Positions 7,113 to 14,381 of a DNA stretch of 24,596 nt are shown in pieces. Each line of letters starts with the position of its first letter. Within the stretch, counting starts at the first letter, position 1. The position numbers and the translations under genes are program-made. The notes beneath the pieces were generated by a model, which made no database searches, was not told the DNA's origin, and saw only the letters and a program-made list of their open reading frames with translations. The stretch covers positions 1 to 24,596 of IMG/VR virus record IMGVR_UViG_3300043420_000050; one strand, 5' to 3'. The DNA comes from a virus.

Positions 7113-7537
7113 TTGGGTTGGGCGTACTGACTACCTCCCATAGTAGCAGCTGCCTGCCCGACTGTCAAGAGATTACCAAAGAACGTAGCGGATCCGATAA
7201 CGATCACAGCAGCGGTGCCGATGCCTGTAGCGATCCAGCGAAAGGTAGCAAGGTCATTTACTCTTCCTTCAATCCTTTCAATCCTTTCAATTACTGCTTT
7301 GTGTTCTTTTGTATTTGCTGTCTTTACATCTTCCAGCATTTTAATAATAAGTTGGTCATTCTTATCGCTTTCATTCAAGCGATTTTCATGGCGTTCTAGG
7401 ATTACAGCAACTCTGTTACTGTTCTCACTAATTGTAGCAACTGCTCGCTCAAGCTTATCGAGCATTTCTTTTGACAAGTCTTCATAGATATCGAGTTTGC
7501 TTTCAAGGACCGCTAACTTCTGAAGTCCGAACGCCAT
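7109..7537 (-). CDS. Coiled-coil protein with one C-terminal membrane span
   Basis: The product has 142 residues. Residues 10-95 are a long heptad-like coiled coil rich in Glu, Lys, Ile and Leu, including the short repeat ERIERIEGR. Residues about 100-127 form one hydrophobic span (WIATGIGTAAVIVIGSATFFG), followed by a short polar tail. This layout resembles XhlA-type or other phage coiled-coil/anchor proteins that sit on the inner membrane, sometimes linked to lysis, but no signature proves this. The gene ends in an ATGA overlap with primase. Function remains open: membrane tethering, superinfection exclusion and lysis accessory are all compatible. Confidence 0.75.
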   Translation of the reverse strand: MAFGLQKLAVLESKLDIYEDLSKEMLDKLERAVATISENSNRVAVILERHENRLNESDKNDQLIIKMLEDVKTANTKEHKAVIERIERIEGRVNDLATFRWIATGIGTAAVIVIGSATFFGNLLTVGQAAATMGGSQYAQPK

Positions 7538-7551
7538 GTCTGCCCCTTAAA

Positions 7552-8274
7552 TTAAACGTTTCTGATAGCAAACTCAAGAGCTGATTGGAATGTAGAAGCA
7601 TCCTTATTCAGCAAATAACGAAACTGTTGTTGTTTGTCGTCGTCGAGCTGAGCATAGGCGGCGGCAATTCTCTTAGCAGAGAAGTTATCCAGATTCTGTT
7701 GGGAACCATCACCAAATGTAATCTTGGCGAATGATGTTTCCCCCTGTGGATTAAGTTCAGATGTAGCAACTTGTAAAGCAACATCTAAAGCGTCTAGTGT
7801 AGTTGTTTCCATAACCATTTCACCTTCCATTTCGTATGAGTTTTTCATTGATACTTTTTTTTGTTGATCAGATGCTTTCTTTTTAAAGTCAGCGAGACGT
7901 GCTTTCATAAGCGTGTCCATCTCTTTAGTCTTATTCTGCATCTTCTTCTTCGCTTCATCTCTCTTCTTTTGAAGATCTTTTTGGCGATTAAGTTTTTTCT
8001 GTTGTCCGATTTGCTTCTGTGCTCTCTCAGTTTCTGAGGGCACAGCTTCAGAAATAATTGTTTCTTCGACTTGTTCTTTCATTTTCTTACGTTGGTTAAT
8101 ACGAGAGAGCATTTGTTTAGCACCCTTAGTTCTGCCGTCAACTTTATCTTGATTCTTTTTTTTATATGTACGATTCTTTTTCGTGTTGACAAACACGAAG
8201 GCGGGTGGCATTGACAGGGCAGCACCATTACCCGCCATCATTTCATTCAGATTAGATTCAGTTGCTTCAGACAT
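7552..8274 (-). CDS. Lys-rich coiled-coil protein, possible virion assembly or internal protein
   Basis: The product has 240 residues. A short N-terminal region contains PPAFVFVNTKKNRTYKKKNQ, followed by about 100 residues of highly charged Lys/Gln/Glu helix (residues 55-145) that looks like a coiled coil. The last 90 residues are a compact, less charged domain with LDALDVALQVA and SAKRIAAAYAQLDDDKQQQF. It lies downstream of the Ig-domain gene in what seems a late transcription unit, and highly charged helical proteins of this sort are often scaffold, core or internal head proteins. That is inference only. The ATG at 8274 lies 28 bases inside the upstream gene. A second in-frame ATG about 12 codons in is possible. 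Confidence 0.75.
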   Translation of the reverse strand: MSEATESNLNEMMAGNGAALSMPPAFVFVNTKKNRTYKKKNQDKVDGRTKGAKQMLSRINQRKKMKEQVEETIISEAVPSETERAQKQIGQQKKLNRQKDLQKKRDEAKKKMQNKTKEMDTLMKARLADFKKKASDQQKKVSMKNSYEMEGEMVMETTTLDALDVALQVATSELNPQGETSFAKITFGDGSQQNLDNFSAKRIAAAYAQLDDDKQQQFRYLLNKDASTFQSALEFAIRNV

Positions 8275-8603
8275 TCTTGGTTTACATTAACGTTTAAACT
8301 ATCAGGCAATCTATTTAAAAATAGCATGAATGCTTTCAAGATTGGCCAGTAAGTTGCTTCTATCTTAAAGAATAAGATAGGGGTAGCAGCATCATCAAAC
8401 ACATTATACATGACGATGATGTGATTTAAAATCAAGTGGGTTTTCAACTCACCTGTTGTATCATAACGACGAAGTAATCTTTTGATATACTTAATTCTAT
8501 TTAGATCTTCTTCAAAGTCAGTGTATGTAACTGACGTTGGATTATCATAATGTTTAATAGCAAATAGTACCCAATTTTCATGGGTCAACTCATCGAAGAT
8601 CAT
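8247..8603 (-). CDS. Conserved cyanomyovirus-type protein, 118 aa, unknown
   Basis: The product is an all-helical-looking 118-residue protein with many aromatic residues. It begins MIFDELTHENWVLFAIKHYD, continues with FEEDLNRIKYIKRLLRRY, then LKTHLILNHIIVMYNVF and a hydrophobic C-terminal half (YWPILKAFMLFLNRL). I recall this kind of sequence as widely conserved in T4-like cyanophages, but no function is known to me. The position between an Ig-domain virion protein and a charged coiled-coil protein suggests a late or assembly role. It follows the Ig gene stop by 6 bases, and its 3' end overlaps the next gene by 28 bases. The second half is hydrophobic enough to be membrane-associated, but no clean span is obvious. 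Confidence 0.8.
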   Translation of the reverse strand: MIFDELTHENWVLFAIKHYDNPTSVTYTDFEEDLNRIKYIKRLLRRYDTTGELKTHLILNHIIVMYNVFDDAATPILFFKIEATYWPILKAFMLFLNRLPDSLNVNVNQECLKQLNLI

Positions 8604-8609
8604 GTGTTA

Positions 8610-9293
8610 TCAGGCAGTAACAGTTAGAACTGCTGCGTCAGAAATAACTTCCTCAGCACCAGCATCAGATGTTAGTTTGACACGATACTCATGAGCATCA
8701 AGTCCAGTAACATCAGAAATTACTAGGGTATCAGTATTGAAGTCGCTGTAGACTCCACCATCTAGAGTGCCACTAACGTTAGTCCAACGACCAGCAGCAC
8801 TGGTTCTACGCTGCCAGATGTAAAGAACGGTTCCAGTTGGGGCAGCAGCGGCAGTGACGGAGAATGCTCCTGGATCACCAGCAGCAACTGTGTCATCAGC
8901 AGGTTGTACAGAGATGCTGATAGCGGATGCTACGTCAGCGGCAACAGCATCATCAGTATCAGCAGTGTTGGCAGGAGCATCCTTCATTGATACAAGATGT
9001 ACTGCCTTGTGGCGAGTAGCACCAGAAGCATCAGTATATGAGGTATACTGCCACCAACCAGGAGCGGTTAGTCCACGCTCTCTGTTCTCGGCAAGAGTTG
9101 CTTCAACTTCGTCAATGAAAATTGATCTTGCTTGGATAGCAGCATTACCCTCAGCACCAGCGGTGGCATTAGTATTGCCATCATGTGCTACGAGAGTTCC
9201 ATCAGATTCGTACTTCTTGACGGAAGACTTCTCAGTTGTGTTTAGAACTTTAATTGATTGTGCTTGCGTTTCAGCACGACTGTACAAAGCCAT
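8610..9293 (-). CDS. Probable virion surface protein with a C-terminal Ig-like domain
   Basis: The product has 227 residues and low charge, with Ala, Thr, Asp, Gly and Val abundant. Residues 1-120 are a structural-looking domain with APGWWQYTSYTDASGATRHK. From about residue 130 an Ig-like domain follows: QPADDTVAAGDPGAFSV, then TVLYIWQRR with the core Trp, and near the end DAHEYRVKLTSDAG with the typical D-X-X-X-Y-X-V pattern. Ig-like domains decorate tailed-phage capsids and tails and may bind cell-surface sugars weakly. The gene has a T4-type late promoter box 39 bases upstream and a terminator before that, consistent with a late structural gene. Which virion part it belongs to cannot be read from the sequence. 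Confidence 0.8.
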   Translation of the reverse strand: MALYSRAETQAQSIKVLNTTEKSSVKKYESDGTLVAHDGNTNATAGAEGNAAIQARSIFIDEVEATLAENRERGLTAPGWWQYTSYTDASGATRHKAVHLVSMKDAPANTADTDDAVAADVASAISISVQPADDTVAAGDPGAFSVTAAAAPTGTVLYIWQRRTSAAGRWTNVSGTLDGGVYSDFNTDTLVISDVTGLDAHEYRVKLTSDAGAEEVISDAAVLTVTA

Positions 9294-9331
9294 TGGATAC
9301 TTACTCCAGATAATTACCGTTTTCTATATTG

Positions 9332-9339
9332 TATTTATA
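9332..9339 (-). promoter_or_regulatory. T4-type late promoter box TATAAATA
   Basis: On the minus strand the sequence is TATAAATA, an exact match to the T4 late promoter consensus recognised by the gp55 sigma factor. It stands 39 bases upstream of the Ig-domain gene start and directly after the U-tract of a terminator. No -35 is expected for late promoters. Confidence 0.65.
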
Positions 9340-9340
9340 A

Positions 9341-9361
9341 AAAAAGGGGACCTAGGTCCCC
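9341..9361 (-). terminator. Rho-independent terminator
   Basis: A perfect palindrome GGGGACCTAGGTCCCC (9346-9361) is followed on the minus strand by a run of T. It sits 5 bases after the stop of the 58-aa gene and separates that block from the Ig-domain gene. Its T-run runs straight into the late promoter box, so end and start signals touch. Confidence 0.85.
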
Positions 9362-9366
9362 CCATA

Positions 9367-9543
9367 TTACTCACATCCTTTGAGTAGTGCTGTCTTAACA
9401 GTAGCAACGATTAGATCGTCAACGTCATTATCAGTTGATTTCACATAACGCTCTAGAAGTTCGACAACGAGTTTTTTAACCTGACAAGACGACATAGCCT
9501 TGAAAAGTACTGGTTTTACAACCGATACAACGACACCTAGCAT
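9367..9543 (-). CDS. Small helical protein, 58 aa
   Basis: An ATG at 9541-9543 opens 58 codons to a TAA at 9367-9369. The product begins with a hydrophobic helix (MLGVVVSVVKPVLFKAM). It continues with KKLVVELLERYVKSTDNDVDD and LIVATVKTALLKGCE, all amphipathic helix. Similar short proteins with an ELLERYAKSTDN-type core occur in several phage groups near structural genes, but their function is unknown to me. The gene is bounded by an upstream late-promoter-like box and a strong downstream terminator 5 bases after its stop, which supports expression. Two cysteines (SSCQ and KGCE) are present. Confidence 0.7.
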   Translation of the reverse strand: MLGVVVSVVKPVLFKAMSSCQVKKLVVELLERYVKSTDNDVDDLIVATVKTALLKGCE

Positions 9544-9567
9544 AAGAGTAAATAGAACTCGACGAGC

Positions 9568-9825
9568 CTATTTATCTTTGTTCTTATGTTTCCAGGCTGT
9601 AGCGTAAGCAATACCTTCTTTATCTTTAGGATAATTCTTTTTGATATGCTTCACCATTCTTTCATACTTCTTACCAGGAGGAGCAACTTCATCTAGTGCC
9701 TCCTCTTTCATCTTCTGCTTTTCAACAGTCTTGAGAACATACTTCTTATGTTTTCTCTTTTCTTCTTTATCTTCTTGGGCACCGTCTTCAATGCTAGGCA
9801 TTACTTCAACGTGTGCCGACTTCAC
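9568..9825 (-). CDS. Small Lys/Glu-rich protein, 85 aa
   Basis: The product is highly charged. Residues 15-45 are a Glu/Lys helix (EDKEEKRKHKKYVLKTVEKQ). The C-terminal part contains YERMVKHIKKNYPKDKEG followed by IAYATAWKHKNK. This MVKHIKK...AYATAWK module is one I remember from several unrelated cyanophage proteins, where it seems to act as a short reusable unit of unknown role. The start overlaps the stop of the upstream EF-hand-like gene as ATGA, so the two are probably made together. There is no catalytic motif. A role in head or internal protein assembly is possible but not shown. Confidence 0.75.
   Translation of the reverse strand: MKSAHVEVMPSIEDGAQEDKEEKRKHKKYVLKTVEKQKMKEEALDEVAPPGKKYERMVKHIKKNYPKDKEGIAYATAWKHKNKDK
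9569..9576 (-). promoter_or_regulatory. Possible late promoter box GATAAATA
   Basis: The minus strand reads GATAAATA, 7 of 8 matches to the late consensus, 25 bases upstream of the 58-aa gene. It overlaps the final Lys codons and stop of the 85-aa gene, so the match could be due to coding alone. Confidence 0.3.
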
Positions 9826-10571
9826 TTTTTTTCTTCTTCGATCTCCTTACTAAGTTCTAAAGACTCTTTCATTTTCTTCTTAGCGCCAATGACAGCAGAG
9901 ATCTTCTTACGACGTGCTAGAAGATATTTGTCAGACTTATCATGATCACCATCGTTATCAACATCCTTATCTTCCTTGCCAACTGGATCTAGTTTCTTTT
10001 CTCCAAGCATTTGACCTTCTGGTTCGTAACCTGCTTTAACACACTTGTCTTTTCCACCTTCGGTGCCAGCATACTTATAACCTTTCCAGCAAGCTTTGCC
10101 GTCAGCACCTTGCTCCTTACCAGCAGCATTCTTTTTCTCAAAGATATAAGTTTTACCATTGAGTTGAAACTCATAAGTTGTGCCAACTAGTTCTTCATGG
10201 AAGACTTCTTCTTTCTTCATATCTTTCTTGCCATCACATTGACATTTTGCTTTGCCACATGACTCACATAATTCTCTTTCCTCACGGGCAACCACCTTCG
10301 TGGTGTCTTTAATCTCTGCTCCATGAGACTGCTTAACGCCAGCACCTGTACGTAGATCAACAGCGGGGTCAGGAGCACCAGCATTTGCTTTGGGGTCCTT
10401 CTTGCTGAAGTCATCTTCTCCACCTTTTTTCTGAAGTTCAGGATATGTTTCTTCTTGTTGTAAGTGCTTACCAAATCCTTCGCCGCCCATCCAGCGACCA
10501 TAAGATTCAATTAAAGCCTGTGAAAACTCATCATTATATTTGAGACTAGTCGTTGGTTTCTGCCTTTCCAT
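9822..10571 (-). CDS. Mosaic protein with a Cys cluster and a dockerin/EF-hand-like Ca-binding loop
   Basis: The product has 249 residues and is very hydrophilic. In order it shows an N-terminal segment with SQALIESYGRWMGGEGFGKH, a Gly/Asp/Lys linker and a tight cysteine cluster LCESCGKAKCQC (C102, C105, C110, C112) that could bind zinc. A small unit ACWKGYKYAGT...GGKDKCVK (C161, C177) follows. Residues 203-214 (DVDNDGDHDKSD) match the 12-residue EF-hand/dockerin loop with acidic residues at positions 1, 3, 5, 7, 9 and 12. A basic helix KYLLARRKKISAVIG and an acidic tail close it. An exact late promoter box lies 31 bases upstream. Cyanophage proteins built from these short units are common and uncharacterised; an internal virion or scaffold role is a guess. 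Confidence 0.8.
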   Translation of the reverse strand: MERQKPTTSLKYNDEFSQALIESYGRWMGGEGFGKHLQQEETYPELQKKGGEDDFSKKDPKANAGAPDPAVDLRTGAGVKQSHGAEIKDTTKVVAREERELCESCGKAKCQCDGKKDMKKEEVFHEELVGTTYEFQLNGKTYIFEKKNAAGKEQGADGKACWKGYKYAGTEGGKDKCVKAGYEPEGQMLGEKKLDPVGKEDKDVDNDGDHDKSDKYLLARRKKISAVIGAKKKMKESLELSKEIEEEKK

Positions 10572-10818
10572 TATTTGTAAAGATACTACTTTTCCTTTCT
10601 TTATTTATAGTCTCTTGAACTTCACGTATATCAGTAACCCAAGCACGAAACATAATACCAGCTTCAGTAATAGCAATAACATAATTAGGACCCGATCGAT
10701 GTACTCTTCCTTTTTCTCCAGTATTGACATTCATCACCAGATCTCCTGGTTGATACACTTCCTTCAATCGAAAGCGTTGTTGATCTGCTGTCTTCTTTAA
10801 ATCTTTAAAATTTCTCAT
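10546..10818 (-). CDS. Small protein with an SH3/KOW-like beta domain, 90 aa
   Basis: A basic helix at residues 1-20 (MRNFKDLKKTADQQRFRLKE) is followed by PGDLVMNVNTGEKGRVHRSG, then YVIAITEAGIMFRAWVTDI. The GD(L/V)V...TG..G.V pattern and short strands suggest a KOW or SH3-like small barrel of the kind that binds nucleic acid or protein, but this is inferred from pattern only. The last 20 residues are polar. The start overlaps the stop of the 590-aa gene as ATGA, so it is coupled to it. Its 3' end holds the late promoter box for the following gene. Confidence 0.7.
   Translation of the reverse strand: MRNFKDLKKTADQQRFRLKEVYQPGDLVMNVNTGEKGRVHRSGPNYVIAITEAGIMFRAWVTDIREVQETINKERKSSIFTNNGKAETND
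10602..10609 (-). promoter_or_regulatory. T4-type late promoter box TATAAATA
   Basis: The minus strand carries an exact TATAAATA, 31 bases upstream of the Cys/EF-hand-like gene start at 10571, inside the end of the 90-aa gene. The exact match, the spacing and the second identical box at 9332-9339 make a functional late promoter likely. Confidence 0.6.
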
Positions 10819-12587
10819 ACACCCATACCCAGAGCATCTTGCATATTATTAGCATAATTTTTAGTTCTCAATTTAATCCACTGCTTATACTGCCCAAAAT
10901 TTCTGGTGCTAACAAAATCATAATACAATCTCATTTCATTATTAATTTCTTTTTGTTTTGTTATAGAGTATAACACACTTTCTTTCAATAGGACTTGTTC
11001 ATAAAATAACTTGTAAAAATTTATTTGAGTTGCTCCAGTTTCATATGAAGTTTGAACAAGAACTCGTTCACATAACAAAGCGACATTATTCAAAGCAAAT
11101 GGATATTTTTTATTCGGACTTCTTTTAACCGCTTCTTCTTCTGTTAAAGAAATACATTCCTTAACTTTTTTGGTTTTACTCTCTTCTTTAAAAAGATTGT
11201 CTGCTATAAAATTTTTTGTTTTCAAAAGCAAACCAGGATCCGATATAAGATTATCCAAAGGTTCAAAATTTTTATTGATGCTGGTAATTTTTTTATCCAA
11301 AATTGTCAATACTTGATTCCATTCATTAACCGACATTGACGAAGTATTCAGCACTTGTTTGAAGTCACTAGTAACTTGTGATTTCTTAGATCCAGCTAAT
11401 AGTTTTCTCAATCCTCTTATAGGATACAGAGTTCCTTTACTACTATATTTGTTATACTCCATAGCAGAAGAAGCTATCATTCTCTGCCCAATCTGAGAAG
11501 ACCTAGCATTTGATGCTATACTTTTAAACCACTTATGTACTTCTGCTTCTCCACCAGGAAATGCTGTCTGGAATTTAACTGTTGCTGTAGAAGATCCTCT
11601 CATCTGTGATTTAACACTAATCTTCAACGGAGTATTTCTATTACCATTAACAGCAATTTTATAATCAATCAATGCTTCGTTAGCTGCTTCTGGCAAATAA
11701 ATTTCAACCTTAGTAATCCTTTCTTCTTCTGGCCACCCAACAACATCTTTTATAATCTTATTGTTAGAAGACAAAAGTTTAGATATTTTTAGAACAGAAA
11801 GAACTTCAAAAAATTCTGACGACATATCTGGTGCCACACCAAGTTTATCATCTAAAGTATTATTATTCCATGAGTTAGAAACCGCCTCAACATAACTCTC
11901 TCTAAGATAGTTACTAGTAAAAATACTGTTAGAATCTGGATGATTAATAAAAGATATAACATTATTATAAAATTGCTGAGGACTTAACCACACATCAGTA
12001 ATTTTTGGACTAACGTCTTTTGGTTTTAATGAAGATAGCTTACCACTACTTTCCGCTTTACCAGCATACTTCAATGAAAAATTGTAATTGATTCCAGTTT
12101 TTTTAGTTACAATGTTACCCTTCTTATCTAAAACTTTATAAGCATAAAATGATTTAATAACTAAAGTTGGGTTTTTGCCACCAGCTAATGTGTGTAACTT
12201 GATCTCTGTTATATTTAATTTATTTTTGATACTTTTAGAATTAACGAAGGAGATCATATCCTGAATGAATGACGCTCTAGGAGTTCTAAAGTTCAAAGCA
12301 GAATATTTTTGATTTCCATTATCACATGTCATCTTGTAATTATATGTGATGGAACTCTTTCCTTTGATAACCGCTTCAATCTCGGTTAGAGTTCCGTCTT
12401 CGTCTACATCCTTACTACCACCCTCTATAATAAAATCAAAACCATTCGTTTCATTGTATTGTTTATTAAAAGCATATCCAGCAGCAACATGAACGAGTCT
12501 CAGCATCCTTCTAATTCTTGTTGCTGGAATATCAATATCAATATAGTTGTCAATGTTTCTTTGTTCTTTTCGTAAGTCAAATGCCAT
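10815..12587 (-). CDS. Large unknown protein, 590 aa, coupled to the ligase/nucleotidyltransferase fusion
   Basis: I do not recognise this protein. It begins MAFDLRKEQRNIDNYIDIDI, with a mixed alpha/beta N-terminal half in which two segments follow a similar beta-rich plan (TEIEAVIKGKSSITYNYKM near residue 80, and DYKIAVNGNRNTPLKISVKS near residue 320). The second contains an acid followed by a strand ending in I-S-V-K-S, which resembles the (D/E)XK region of restriction-type nucleases. This is weak. The C-terminal 200 residues are helical and Lys-rich. Its codon choice looks more AT-rich than gp41 or nrdA, suggesting separate acquisition. The start shares a base with the upstream fusion gene stop (TAATG), so the two proteins are likely partners; the next gene overlaps as ATGA. 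Confidence 0.85.
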   Translation of the reverse strand: MAFDLRKEQRNIDNYIDIDIPATRIRRMLRLVHVAAGYAFNKQYNETNGFDFIIEGGSKDVDEDGTLTEIEAVIKGKSSITYNYKMTCDNGNQKYSALNFRTPRASFIQDMISFVNSKSIKNKLNITEIKLHTLAGGKNPTLVIKSFYAYKVLDKKGNIVTKKTGINYNFSLKYAGKAESSGKLSSLKPKDVSPKITDVWLSPQQFYNNVISFINHPDSNSIFTSNYLRESYVEAVSNSWNNNTLDDKLGVAPDMSSEFFEVLSVLKISKLLSSNNKIIKDVVGWPEEERITKVEIYLPEAANEALIDYKIAVNGNRNTPLKISVKSQMRGSSTATVKFQTAFPGGEAEVHKWFKSIASNARSSQIGQRMIASSAMEYNKYSSKGTLYPIRGLRKLLAGSKKSQVTSDFKQVLNTSSMSVNEWNQVLTILDKKITSINKNFEPLDNLISDPGLLLKTKNFIADNLFKEESKTKKVKECISLTEEEAVKRSPNKKYPFALNNVALLCERVLVQTSYETGATQINFYKLFYEQVLLKESVLYSITKQKEINNEMRLYYDFVSTRNFGQYKQWIKLRTKNYANNMQDALGMGV

Positions 12588-14362
12588 TAGGACATACCTG
12601 CTAGTACTGCTTGGATATACATTTTCTTAAATTCCTTATCGTTCTTAACTGCTTGAGGTAACCCACTTTCAACCGTAGCAAAGTCACCTTCCACAATTGC
12701 TTTACGAACTTTACTGGCAGACATTCCAGATACATCATCAGCATCAGGATCTCTAGTGCCAGCACTCTTGATCTCAACAGTATTCATGTTGTAGTCTTTA
12801 CCATTATACTGTTTGATAAACTGGAATGCTGGTACACGATCAGAACCAACTACAAAGATAGCATCAGTATATCCTTCACTTTCCAACCACTTCAATGCTT
12901 TGATAGCATCACGAATGTCTTCATTTAGGATAAGATTTTTCTGGTGAGAAGGAAACATCGCTTTCATAAGAGTAACTTTCTGAGCAGCGGTCAAAGGGTT
13001 CTTTCCTTTTTTGTCGGTGGTATGACTAGGGAACACGTAGTAATCATTACCAGCAGCATACTCCTTGACTTTATTTATTAGTAGCTCATGACCCGTGGTA
13101 GGAGGATTGAAACGACCGAAGGTGAATACAGCAACCTTGGCACCGTCACCAACAGGAGGACGCCAGGACTTCTCAAGCGTGAAGTTAGCACGAGAGAACT
13201 CAAGACGATCAACGATCTTGACTGCCTTGCCATCAACGATGGCAACGAAACCTTCAGGTTTAGTCACCACAAAGTTGTCACCACTACGAAGGAACACACG
13301 AGTATCGCTGAGACCAGCAAGTTTCAGATTGATCAGGTTCTTGGCATTCGTGAAAGAGTTATACATCACAATGAATGCTTTGAATGCTCGATGGTTGTTC
13401 TCTAGATACGAGATACCGTCAGCAAGAATGTCACGATACTGTGCCTTAGACTTTTCAGTTTTTAGACTCTCAATCTTCTCTATCAGGGACTTCTCAAACG
13501 CTTTCGTGAAACCGCTGATGAAAGCATTTACGTTCGTGATGGTCTTACCTTCTTTCACGTAGGAGTTCGTGAAACGCTTCATCGTATAACCAAGCGTGAA
13601 TTGCTTTCCTGCTTCATGGGAGATCAGTTCAAGAAACTCCTTAGCAGTAGAAGCATTTCGAGAAACAACAGAGATAACAGACTTCAACACACGCTCCTCA
13701 GAAGGTGTGAGACCAGACTTGGCGCTGATGTTATCTACAGTAGCAGTCGCCAGGAATACGTTACGAGTGGATTTGAGGTTGAAGCGATCAACCCCGAAAC
13801 CAGCAGACAAAGTATTTACAGGACCAGTACCGCTGTAATAGGTATGAAATACAGCACCGATCTTAGCAGTATTTACTGCCTTGCCCAGATCGCTATCCAC
13901 AGGCCAAGCATACGTTAGAGTGTTAGGGGTAGCAGTATAGAAACGTTCTCCATCGATAATTTTCGTCTGAACGTCTTCATCCGTAAAGAGAAGGTCTCCT
14001 TGGATAACTCCCTTGATCTTGAGTTCGGGGAAATACTTCAGACAATACTTCAGTTTCTTAGCGAGGTCAGGGATCTCTCCATGGTTTTTATCAATATCTT
14101 CTTCAGTAAAATTGATCTTCGGTTCTTTCTTATTGAATACAGACTTGGTGCCTACAAAGAAGTTACCGCTCTCTGGGTCGATGCCACAAACCACAGCAGG
14201 AGCGCCGTCCCATTTGGTAGTAACCTTTACGTTACCAGTGGGACGACCACCAAGTTCATCTATAAAGTTTTGAATTAGGTCCTTGGAAGCGATGTATCCA
14301 TTATATCCATAATTAATTAACTCATCTTCCAGGTGCTCCAGGTGCTTATTCTGGGTTGCCAT
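12587..14362 (-). CDS. RNA-ligase-like domain fused to a HIGH-family nucleotidyltransferase (NMNAT-like)
   Basis: The protein has 591 residues and two domains. The N-terminal about 400 residues carry covalent nucleotidyltransferase (RNA/DNA ligase) motifs in order: motif I TTKWDGAP with the candidate adenylated lysine K50, motif III-like GVIQGDLLF near residue 117, motif IV-like PEGFVAIV and motif V-like KAVKIVDR. From about residue 410 a second domain begins VAVFTFGRFNPPTTGHELLI, the (H/T)XGH nucleotidyltransferase signature (H425). It ends with GMSASKVRKAI, the ISSTXXR-like motif of NMN adenylyltransferases and relatives. The first domain would seal or adenylate RNA or DNA; the second would transfer AMP or CMP to a small substrate such as NMN. 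The joint substrate is unknown. A late-type promoter box lies 20 bases upstream. Confidence 0.85.
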   Translation of the reverse strand: MATQNKHLEHLEDELINYGYNGYIASKDLIQNFIDELGGRPTGNVKVTTKWDGAPAVVCGIDPESGNFFVGTKSVFNKKEPKINFTEEDIDKNHGEIPDLAKKLKYCLKYFPELKIKGVIQGDLLFTDEDVQTKIIDGERFYTATPNTLTYAWPVDSDLGKAVNTAKIGAVFHTYYSGTGPVNTLSAGFGVDRFNLKSTRNVFLATATVDNISAKSGLTPSEERVLKSVISVVSRNASTAKEFLELISHEAGKQFTLGYTMKRFTNSYVKEGKTITNVNAFISGFTKAFEKSLIEKIESLKTEKSKAQYRDILADGISYLENNHRAFKAFIVMYNSFTNAKNLINLKLAGLSDTRVFLRSGDNFVVTKPEGFVAIVDGKAVKIVDRLEFSRANFTLEKSWRPPVGDGAKVAVFTFGRFNPPTTGHELLINKVKEYAAGNDYYVFPSHTTDKKGKNPLTAAQKVTLMKAMFPSHQKNLILNEDIRDAIKALKWLESEGYTDAIFVVGSDRVPAFQFIKQYNGKDYNMNTVEIKSAGTRDPDADDVSGMSASKVRKAIVEGDFATVESGLPQAVKNDKEFKKMYIQAVLAGMS

Positions 14363-14381
14363 GTACCTGTCCTTTATTACC

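Noticed and set aside
7268-7290. Short direct repeats TCAATCCTT in tandem
   Set aside because: They simply encode the ERIERIEGR heptad stretch of the coiled-coil protein; too short and too few for a functional array.
8854-9387. 177-codon plus-strand frame opposite the Ig-domain gene
   Set aside because: It is a shadow of a GC-richer coding region; Cys/Ser/Ala-biased product, and it crosses the terminator and late promoter.
13095-13562. 155-codon plus-strand frame opposite the ligase/nucleotidyltransferase gene
   Set aside because: It is antisense to a strongly supported gene, with no ribosome site or family pattern.
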